A stretch of 7,719 nucleotides of DNA, from assembly GCA_031396505.1 (NCBI GenBank), contig JANNKX010000278.1, positions 1 through 7,719 on the forward strand. The letters are read 5' to 3'. The notes below the pieces were generated by a model. The model did no database searches and was not told where the DNA came from. It saw nothing but the letters and a program-made list of their open reading frames with translations. Of the stretch, positions 1 to 6,157 are shown in pieces; the stretch's first letter is position 1; every line of letters begins with the position of its first letter. This stretch comes from JAAFHS01 sp031396505 (lineage in GTDB: Bacteria; Pseudomonadota; Alphaproteobacteria; Rhodobacterales; Rhodobacteraceae). The translations under genes and the position numbers were made by a program.

Positions 1-3000
1 GCGCAGCACGGCCTGCGCCGACTGGTGCCCGACCCACCCGAGGTGGCGGTGGCCTCTGCCGCGGGCGGGTTGGTGGCGGGGGCAGAAAATCATCCTGAAT
101 CGCAAGGATCGCCGGCACGATCAACAGCACCAGCACCATCCCGAACCCCAACCCATAGGTCAGCGTGATGATCGTTGGCTTCAGAAACGCCGCCTGACTT
201 GATCGTTCATACAGCAGCGGCACCAACCCCAGAACCGTCGTCGCCGTCGTCAACAGCACCGGGCGAAAGCGGTCAGCCACCGCATCCACAATCGCCGGGC
301 GCAGCCCACGCTTTTGCGCATATTCGTCCACTGTGGATACCAGCACGATGGAGTCGTTGATGATGATGCCCGACATCCCGATCATGCCTACGATCGAAAA
401 CATCGACAGCGGCACGCCCCAGTACCAATGGCCAAAAATCGCCCCGACAAGGCCAAATGGAATGACCGACATCACCACAATCGGCCGCGCCCAGCTGGCA
501 AATATCCACGCAAGGCAGAAGTATATCCCGATCAGCGCAAGGATCACACCCTGCAACGCCCCACCCAGAAATTCGTTCTGTTCCGCCGTGCTGCCCGATT
601 GGCGTGATGCCACGCCATGCGCGGCCTCAATCGCAGGAATGATATCGTCGCGCAGCGCGCGTTCCACTTCCGCGGCGCGCGCCGGGTCATCCTCGGCCAG
701 ATCGCCCGTCACCGTGACCACGCGCAAGCCGTTTTCGCGGTAGATCGTGGAAAACCCCGCCTGCCGCGTCACTGTCACCACATCGCCCAGCGGGATATAC
801 GCCCCCGAAGCCGTGCGCAGCAGCGTCCGGTCCATGAAATCTGCCGTCAACTCGCTCGCGGGCAATTCCACCCTGATCGCCGCCGACCGTGGCCCGTCCG
901 GATAAGTTGCCGCCTCGATCCCGGTCAACCGGTCGCGCAAATCGCTGCCAAGACCCGCGATCGTGAACCCCATCGCGTTGCCCTGCGGCGTCAGGTTCAG
1001 GATCAATTCGTCCTTGTCATAGGCCAGCGTATCTTCCAACGCCGACACTTCCGGGTATTGCGCCAACCGTGCCTTCAGATCTTCCGCCGCCGCCTTCAGC
1101 CCCTCGGACGTGGTCCCGAACAGATCAATCGAAATCGCATCCCCGCCCGGCCCAAAGCGCCCGCCGCGAAAGGACAGTTCCTCCAACAGCGGATGACGGC
1201 GGATTTCGCTTTCCAGATCACTGATGAACTGGAAACTCGAATAGGGCCGGAAATCCGGATCAATCAGCTCAATCGAAATCCCGCCCAGCAGGTCCGCATC
1301 CTTGCCTTCCGCGCTGGACAACCCGCGCCCGGACCCGCCGCCCACTTCGCCCAGCACGAATTCAACCGGGTTGGTGCCATGTTCATCGGCCAGCCGCGTG
1401 GCCACCGCCTCCGTTGCGCGCTGCAATTCGCGCATCATCGTAAGGCTGTCGTCCCGGTCCGCCCCCGGCAGCATTGCGAAATTGCCCGACACGCTGGATT
1501 GTTCTGGTGCGTCGAAAAACCGGAACTGCACCTCGCCACGCATGAATAACGCCGCATGTGTCGCCAGTATCACCACCATCAGTGCGATCACCGGATAGCG
1601 TGCCGCCACCACGCCCCGCATCAACGGCTTGATCACGCGCAGGCGCACCCATTCCATCTGCCGCGTTACAAAGCGGCTTGGCGCGTCATACCAATGGTCC
1701 TCGGCTGCATGTTTCAACGCATGTGCGATGTGGTTTGGCAGGATCAGGAAACACTCCACCAGCGACGCGATCATCACCGCAATCACCGTCCACGGAATAT
1801 CCTCGATCAACGCCCCGAAACGCCCGCCAATCACCACCAGCCCGAAAAACGCGATGATCGTTGTGATTGTCGATGCAAGGATCGGCCCTGACATCCGTTT
1901 CGCCGCATTTTCGGCCGCCGTATACGGCTCTTCGCCAAGACTGCGCATGCGAAATTCCGCGTGTTCGCTGACGATGATCGAATCGTCGACAATCACCCCC
2001 AACACAAGGATCAGTGCAAAGATCGAGATCATGTTCAGGGTGATGCCCCCGAAATACATGATCGCGATGGCCGAGATCGTCGCCACCGGAATCCCCATCG
2101 CCACCCAGAATGCCGTGCGCGCGTTCAAAAACAGGAACAACACACAAACCAGCAGCCCCAACCCCGACATCGCATTGTCAAACAGCAGCCACAGGCGTTC
2201 GCTGATCTGTTCGGCCCGCGCGCGCACCAGATCGACCGTCACCCCCGGCGGCAGCGTCGCCTGCATCGCCGACGCCACTTCGGCCACACTCGCCTGCAGA
2301 CGGATTGCATCGCCGTCGGGTGTCCGCTCCACCCGGATCGTCATCGCCGGATTGTTGCCCACAAAGGCCGCACGCCCCCGTGTCGCGCCTTGCACGCTGA
2401 TCGTCGCAATATCGCCGATGGTAAGTTGCGTGCCATCAGGTGCCGATTTCAACACGATTGCCGCGATCTGATCCGCGCTGCGCCGTTCCGTGCCCGTGCG
2501 CACCCGTGCCGACCCGTCGCCAACCTCGCCCGCCGGTGCGGTCGAAATCTCCGCCGCAATCGCCGCCGCGATGTCGGCCATCGCCACATCATGCCGGATC
2601 AACGCCGTCGATGGCACCTCGACCCGTGTTTCGGGGGCAGCCAACCCCTGGATCGTCGTCCGCGTCACCCCCGCCGCAAACAGTCGCCCCACCAGTTCAT
2701 CGGCAAAGCGCGCCAGCTGATCCGGCGCCACCGGCCCCGTGATAACGATATCCGTTACCCCGTCGCGCCAGACCGATTGCCGCACTGTCGCATCATCGGC
2801 GTCTTCCGGCAGCGTGCGGATTGCGTCGATCGCCGTTTGCACATCTTCGGTCGCCGTGGCGATATCGGTGTCCGGTTCAAACTCCAGATCGATTGTTGCG
2901 CGCCCTTCGCGCGCCCGCGCCGATATGTCGGCAACCCCGTCCACCGCCAGCAGTGCCGGTTCCAGAACCTGCACGATGCCCCGGTCAATATCGTCGGCCC

Positions 3001-3190
3001 CCGCACCCTCCCACGTGACGTCGACCTGCACCGCAGACACGACCACATCCGGAAAGTATTGCGCGCGAATGTTGCTGGCCGCCCAAAGCCCGCCCACCAC
3101 CATCACCGCCAACAGCAGGTTTGCCACCGTGCGATGCCGCGTGAAATAGCTGATCAGCCCGCCACGCATCGGATCACCCGCCTCCGCCAT
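1..3190 (-). CDS. RND efflux transporter permease, AcrB-like (C-terminal end cut by window edge)
   Basis: Inner-membrane, proton-driven pump subunit of a tripartite RND exporter; the substrate cannot be read from the sequence. About 1063 codons are visible, near the full family length (about 1030-1050). I chose the ATG at 3190 (MAEAGDPMRGG) because the ATG at 3195 hits a stop after 13 codons. The two-fold RND plan is clear: TM1 near residues 22-38, a first periplasmic porter region, TM2-TM6 near 339-485, TM7 near 525-545, a second porter region, and TM8-TM12 near 881-1030. TM4 holds the proton-relay pair D402-D403 (GVIVDDSIIV), matching AcrB D407/D408, and T981 (RFRPVLLTT) matches AcrB T978. 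The AcrB K940 position in TM10 is N945 (GIIINDSIVLV), a notable change. It starts 4 bases after the adaptor stop, with a G-rich ribosome site inside the adaptor end. The visible tail after residue 1036 is oddly proline- and arginine-rich, perhaps because of a frameshift. Confidence 0.95.
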   Translation of the reverse strand, partial: MAEAGDPMRGGLISYFTRHRTVANLLLAVMVVGGLWAASNIRAQYFPDVVVSAVQVDVTWEGAGADDIDRGIVQVLEPALLAVDGVADISARAREGRATIDLEFEPDTDIATATEDVQTAIDAIRTLPEDADDATVRQSVWRDGVTDIVITGPVAPDQLARFADELVGRLFAAGVTRTTIQGLAAPETRVEVPSTALIRHDVAMADIAAAIAAEISTAPAGEVGDGSARVRTGTERRSADQIAAIVLKSAPDGTQLTIGDIATISVQGATRGRAAFVGNNPAMTIRVERTPDGDAIRLQASVAEVASAMQATLPPGVTVDLVRARAEQISERLWLLFDNAMSGLGLLVCVLFLFLNARTAFWVAMGIPVATISAIAIMYFGGITLNMISIFALILVLGVIVDDSIIVSEHAEFRMRSLGEEPYTAAENAAKRMSGPILASTITTIIAFFGLVVIGGRFGALIEDIPWTVIAVMIASLVECFLILPNHIAHALKHAAEDHWYDAPSRFVTRQMEWVRLRVIKPLMRGVVAARYPVIALMVVILATHAALFMRGEVQFRFFDAPEQSSVSGNFAMLPGADRDDSLTMMRELQRATEAVATRLADEHGTNPVEFVLGEVGGGSGRGLSSAEGKDADLLGGISIELIDPDFRPYSSFQFISDLESEIRRHPLLEELSFRGGRFGPGGDAISIDLFGTTSEGLKAAAEDLKARLAQYPEVSALEDTLAYDKDELILNLTPQGNAMGFTIAGLGSDLRDRLTGIEAATYPDGPRSAAIRVELPASELTADFMDRTLLRTASGAYIPLGDVVTVTRQAGFSTIYRENGLRVVTVTGDLAEDDPARAAEVERALRDDIIPAIEAAHGVASRQSGSTAEQNEFLGGALQGVILALIGIYFCLAWIFASWARPIVVMSVIPFGLVGAIFGHWYWGVPLSMFSIVGMIGMSGIIINDSIVLVSTVDEYAQKRGLRPAIVDAVADRFRPVLLTTATTVLGLVPLLYERSSQAAFLKPTIITLTYGLGFGMVLVLLIVPAILAIQDDFLPPPPTRPRQRPPPPRVGRAPVGAGRAA

Positions 3191-3194
3191 GCCA

Positions 3195-4616
3195 TCAGCC
3201 CCCGGCCGTGGTTTCAAGCCTGTCCACCAGCCCGACGGGCACCTGATCCTGCCCCAACAGGGTGCGTGCCGCAGTCTTTTCCGCCGCCGCCATATCCGCA
3301 CTGTCCAACAACAACAACAGCGCCGCGCGCCGATCTTCGCTCAGGGTCACAAAGCCCTGCCGCAGCGGCGTGATCCGGATCCCCGCACCCAACAAGGGCG
3401 ACCGTTCCGCCACCACATCGCGCCCCACCGCAGCCCCCGGATCCACGATGACATCATCGCTCTGCCGCCGCAGTACCATCACCGCCACCGCCTCCAGCCG
3501 GTTTTCCGCACCCAGCGCCAGCACCGTGCCATCCGCCCCGATGGCCGTCGCAGGCAGCAGCGCCACGCCGCTGAGCGGCGGCTCGCGCAGCGTCACGGTC
3601 ACGAAATCCCCCGGCAACAGCCCCTCGGCCCCCGATAGCGTGCCAAACACCACACGCCCGCTTTCGCCTGTCGCAACCATCGCGCCTTCGCGCGTCAGAA
3701 TGCCCTGCGCCGCAACGACGCTGCCAGCCATATCCGTTTGCACCGAAAACAGCGTGGGTGCCGCACCAGTCCCCGGCAGTTGCGCCGCCTGATTGGCCGA
3801 CAGGCGGATCATGACTTCCAGTTCTGCCGGGTCCACAATGCGCGCCAACACCTCATTCGGCGTGACCAACCCACCCTGCACCACCGCCACATCCGTCAGC
3901 CGCCCGTCAAACGGCGCGAAAATCGATGTGTCGCGCAGCGCGCGCTCTGAATCTGCTAGCCCGATCTGCGCCCGCATCACCAGTGATGCCGCCGTGGCAA
4001 TCCGCGCCTCGCCCTGCAACACGGTCTGCCGCCGTGTCAGAACCGCCTGTTCCGCCGCCGATGCCGCCAGCGCGGCCTCTTCCACCGCCGCATCCGACCC
4101 GCCGCCCCGGTTGCGCAGGTCCTGCTGACGGGCCAGCGCCTGCTGGCGCAAGTCCACCTGCCGTTCCGCGGCCACCAGCCCGTCTTTCGCCAACCCAAGG
4201 TCGGCCTCTGCCGATGCCTGTTCCGCCAGCGCCTCGGCGACCGTCGCCACCGCCAGATCGCGCGCCGATGCCTTGTCTGCCGGATCAAGCCGGATCAACA
4301 ACGCGCCTTCCGTCACACCGGCCCCATCCTCGAACCCCGGTGCCAGATCGACAATCGTGCCCCCCACCGCACTGCGCAATTCCAGCATCCGCCGCGACCG
4401 CACCTCGCCATAGGCCGTCAGGATCGGCGCAATCGTCGCAGGCGTCACCGTAACCACGGCCGCCGAAAAGACGCGCTCCTCCATCGCCGGTGCGGCCGTG
4501 TCACCTGCAAGCCGTGACGCCGCCGCACTGACAATGATCTGCACCGCAACACCCAGCAAGCCGATGGCCAGAACCATCAGAAAGACACCCATTATGCTGC
4601 GTGCAAAAAACCGCAT
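3195..4616 (-). CDS. RND efflux periplasmic adaptor subunit (membrane fusion protein, HlyD/AcrA-like)
   Basis: Periplasmic linker that joins the RND permease to an outer-membrane channel. It has 473 residues, longer than the usual 370-420. The N-terminus has one membrane anchor (about residues 8-30) and no lipobox; the whole protein has no cysteine, so it is not a lipoprotein. In order: first half of the lipoyl domain (about 75-112, with RSAVGGTIVDLAPGFEDG), a long alpha-helical hairpin rich in Ala, Gln, Glu and Arg (about 113-228), the second lipoyl half (about 229-262, with SIFAPFDGRLTDVAVVQGG), a beta-barrel region (from 264) and a membrane-proximal region. A helical extension (about 423-473, starting VTLSEDRRAALLLLLD) follows the normal family end. 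The start at 4616 is backed by a GGAGGG site just upstream. The permease follows 4 bases after its TGA stop, so the two are one transcription and translation unit. Family assignment is firm; the exported substrate is unknown. Confidence 0.94.
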   Translation of the reverse strand: MRFFARSIMGVFLMVLAIGLLGVAVQIIVSAAASRLAGDTAAPAMEERVFSAAVVTVTPATIAPILTAYGEVRSRRMLELRSAVGGTIVDLAPGFEDGAGVTEGALLIRLDPADKASARDLAVATVAEALAEQASAEADLGLAKDGLVAAERQVDLRQQALARQQDLRNRGGGSDAAVEEAALAASAAEQAVLTRRQTVLQGEARIATAASLVMRAQIGLADSERALRDTSIFAPFDGRLTDVAVVQGGLVTPNEVLARIVDPAELEVMIRLSANQAAQLPGTGAAPTLFSVQTDMAGSVVAAQGILTREGAMVATGESGRVVFGTLSGAEGLLPGDFVTVTLREPPLSGVALLPATAIGADGTVLALGAENRLEAVAVMVLRRQSDDVIVDPGAAVGRDVVAERSPLLGAGIRITPLRQGFVTLSEDRRAALLLLLDSADMAAAEKTAARTLLGQDQVPVGLVDRLETTAGG

Positions 4617-4620
4617 GCGA

Positions 4621-4626
4621 CCCTCC
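4621..4626 (-). promoter_or_regulatory. Ribosome binding site of the RND adaptor gene
   Basis: On the minus strand this reads GGAGGG, four bases before the ATG at 4616. It is the best Shine-Dalgarno match in the window and decides in favour of the MRFFAR start over the internal ATG at codon 9 (SIMGVF), which would cut into the membrane anchor. Confidence 0.75.
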
Positions 4627-4639
4627 GTTATGGCGCGAA

Positions 4640-4668
4640 CTTAAACCAGAACGGTCGTCCGGCAACAA
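4640..4668 (-). promoter_or_regulatory. Possible promoter of the RND efflux operon
   Basis: In the 102-base gap between moaB and the adaptor gene the minus strand shows TTGTTG (4668-4663), a 17-base spacer and TTTAAG (4645-4640), about 23 bases before the start codon. The match to the housekeeping consensus is only partial (three of six and four of six). The spacer carries a small inverted repeat, CGG-ACGA-CCG, which could be an operator half-structure or chance. The gap itself is the best argument for a separate promoter, since the gene pairs on either side are packed far more tightly. Confidence 0.3.
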
Positions 4669-4718
4669 ACAAACACTCGGTGAGCATCCCGCCCGGAATG
4701 TCTGACGCGCGCGCCACC

Positions 4719-5261
4719 CTACGACCTACGCAAATGTTCCGTCAGACGCGGGAAAATTTCCACGAAATTGCAAGGGCGATGGCGGTAATCCAACTGCCAT
4801 TGCAGGATTTCATCCCATGCATCCCGGCAGGCTGACGGGCTGCCCGGCAGCGCGAACAGGTAGGTCCCCATCGCCACACCCCCGCAGGCCCGTGACTGCA
4901 CCGCCGATGTGCCGATCTTCTGCATGCTGACGATGGTGAAAATCGTCCCGAACGCCTCGATTTCCTTTTCATAGACATCGCGGTGCGCCTCGACCGTCAC
5001 ATCCCGCCCCGTCAGGCCCGTGCCACCCGTCGTCAGGATCACGTCGATCCCCGCGTCCGCGCACCACGCACGCAACTGCGCCGCGATCACCGCACGGTCA
5101 TCGCGCACGATCCCGCGCGCCGCCAGCACATGCCCCGCCCCCGTCAGCCGTTCCACCAGCGTATCGCCCGACCTGTCATCTGCTGGCGTGCGCGTATCGC
5201 TGACCGTCAACACCGCGATGCGGTTGGCCACAAAGGCCCGCGTGTCATCAATCCCGGTCAT
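4719..5261 (-). CDS. moaB: Molybdenum cofactor biosynthesis protein B (MoaB/Mog family)
   Basis: Cytosolic protein of the molybdopterin-binding fold, 180 residues, the usual size for MoaB. Family members bind molybdopterin and, in the MogA and archaeal MoaB branches, adenylylate it before molybdenum insertion; in E. coli the role of MoaB is unsettled. Visible motifs: TVSDTRTPADDRSGD at about 19-33, the TTGGTG loop at 77-82 followed by GRDVTVEA, then GTSAVQSRACGG at 117-128, the FALPGSPSACRDAWDEIL stretch at about 136-153, and RPCNFVE at 162-168. The ATG at 5261 overlaps the stop of the upstream glycosylase gene in an ATGA, with AAAGG nine bases before it. Longer in-frame starts upstream would lie wholly inside that gene and add no family sequence. 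I prefer moaB to mogA because of the length and the conserved C-terminal NFVEIFPRL segment. It depends on transcription from upstream of the glycosylase gene. Confidence 0.93.
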   Translation of the reverse strand: MTGIDDTRAFVANRIAVLTVSDTRTPADDRSGDTLVERLTGAGHVLAARGIVRDDRAVIAAQLRAWCADAGIDVILTTGGTGLTGRDVTVEAHRDVYEKEIEAFGTIFTIVSMQKIGTSAVQSRACGGVAMGTYLFALPGSPSACRDAWDEILQWQLDYRHRPCNFVEIFPRLTEHLRRS

Positions 5262-6055
5262 GTCAGACGGCCTTTCAGGGCAAGCAGGTCCGCCCATGCC
5301 GCGCGCTTTGCCTCGGGCGTGCGCAACAGATAGGCCGGATGCGTCATCGGCAACACCGGTTTGCCATCCAGATCGCGCCAGATGCCGCGCGCCCGCACAA
5401 TGCCCTTTTCGCCAAACAGGCACGCCAGTGGCGCATTGCCCATGATCACGATCACATCAGGGTCCGCCAGCGCGATATGCCGCCGCACAAAGGGGCGCAT
5501 CATCGCAATCTCATCCGGCGTCGGATCGCGGTTTTCGGGCGGCCGCCATGGCAGCACATTCGTGATATAGATCGCACGGGCCGGATCAGCACTGCTGCGC
5601 GACAGCCCGATTGCACCAAACATCGCATCCAGCATCTGCCCCGCGCGCCCCACGAAAGGCCGCCCCTCGCGATCCTCGTCGCGCCCCGGTGCCTCCCCCA
5701 GGATCAGAACGCGCGCCTGCGGATGACCATCCGCAAACACAAGGTTGCGCGCGCCGCGCTTTAATTCGCAGTGATCATAGGCCGCAAGGGCTGCGCGCAA
5801 GGCATCAAGGCTCGTCGCCGCCCCCGCCAGCGATTGCGCCACCGCCACCGGGTCATCACCTGCGCCCGGCAGAGGGGCGGCCTGCACGCTGCGCGGTGCA
5901 ACGGCCGCCATGCGCCGGGCTTCGGGCGGCAGATCGTACCGGTCCAGCGGCGTATCGCCCACCGGCTCGCTGACCCCCAGATCAACCTGCCACGCCAGCG
6001 CATGCACCGCCGCCTGCCAGCCGTCCCACGTGTCCAGATGTTCCCCGATTCCCAT
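5258..6055 (-). CDS. Uracil-DNA glycosylase, family 4-like, without most iron-sulfur cysteines
   Basis: DNA-repair enzyme that cuts the uracil base from DNA, starting base excision. Family 4 hallmarks are present: GEAPGRDEDREGRPFVG at 120-136, ITNVLPWRPPENRDPTPDE at 164-182, IMGNAPLACLFG at 204-215 and HPAYLLR at 239-245. At 265 residues it is longer than typical family 4 enzymes (about 200), owing to an N-terminal stretch of about 95 residues with no motif I recognise. Family 4 enzymes usually hold a 4Fe-4S cluster with four cysteines. Here only the first is kept (C96 in HCELKRGA); the others are K99, W170 and about M186. There is no KRRIH segment, so it is not UdgX. The start at 6055 is the first ATG; no ribosome site lies at normal distance, and a promoter-like sequence ends seven bases before it. 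Its TGA overlaps the moaB start. Family call is firm; loss of the cluster is inferred from motif alignment by eye. Confidence 0.92.
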   Translation of the reverse strand: MGIGEHLDTWDGWQAAVHALAWQVDLGVSEPVGDTPLDRYDLPPEARRMAAVAPRSVQAAPLPGAGDDPVAVAQSLAGAATSLDALRAALAAYDHCELKRGARNLVFADGHPQARVLILGEAPGRDEDREGRPFVGRAGQMLDAMFGAIGLSRSSADPARAIYITNVLPWRPPENRDPTPDEIAMMRPFVRRHIALADPDVIVIMGNAPLACLFGEKGIVRARGIWRDLDGKPVLPMTHPAYLLRTPEAKRAAWADLLALKGRLT

Positions 6056-6062
6056 GGCGGCA

Positions 6063-6091
6063 ACGGTATGCCCCTCACAAGGTCAGGACAA
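6063..6091 (-). promoter_or_regulatory. Possible promoter of the glycosylase-moaB unit, giving a leaderless mRNA
   Basis: The minus strand shows TTGTCC (6091-6086), an exact 17-base spacer, and TACCGT (6068-6063). Seven bases then lead to the A of the ATG at 6055, where transcription would be expected to begin. The hexamers match the consensus only partly (four and three of six). The spacing, and the lack of a well-placed ribosome site, make the site plausible but unproven. Confidence 0.35.
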
Positions 6092-6098
6092 CCCACCC

Positions 6099-6127
6099 TT
6101 GCCCCGCGTGATCCACGACCCTAACCT
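6099..6127 (+). promoter_or_regulatory. Possible promoter of the secreted-protein gene
   Basis: TTGCCC (6099-6104), a 17-base spacer and TAACCT (6122-6127) lie in the 102-base divergent intergenic region, back to back with the candidate glycosylase promoter. Transcription would start near 6134, leaving a leader of about 24 bases that contains the ribosome site. The -10 match is weak, so this rests largely on position. Confidence 0.3.
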
Positions 6128-6144
6128 TCGCACAAGCCTGCACC

Positions 6145-6150
6145 AAGGAA
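6145..6150 (+). promoter_or_regulatory. Ribosome binding site that fixes a GTG start
   Basis: AAGGAA lies seven bases before the GTG at 6158. It supports starting the secreted protein at this GTG, which gives a complete signal peptide; the next in-frame ATG (codon 16) would destroy the signal peptide. Confidence 0.65.
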
Positions 6151-6157
6151 CCTGCCC

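Noticed and set aside
617..1549. Open frame of 310 codons on the plus strand opposite the permease
   Set aside because: Same Arg/His/Gln-rich shadow composition, no domain, and antisense to conserved RND sequence.
1961..3373. Open frame of 470 codons on the plus strand opposite the permease
   Set aside because: It is dominated by Arg, His, Pro and Cys, has no recognisable domain, and lies antisense to a protein with full RND motifs. Long antisense frames are expected in GC-rich genes.
4662..4700. Possible rho-independent terminator after moaB (CTC-ACC-GAG followed by TGTTTGTTTG)
   Set aside because: Only three strong pairs, extended by wobble pairs, and the T tract is interrupted by G. Too weak to report as a terminator.
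5262..5423. Upstream extension of moaB by 54 codons
   Set aside because: The extra residues do not resemble the family and lie wholly within the glycosylase gene; the ATGA start at 5261 gives the normal length.
5258..6055. UdgX-type uracil-linking enzyme
   Set aside because: The KRRIH segment that defines UdgX is absent; the sequence after ITNV runs directly to LPWRPPENR.
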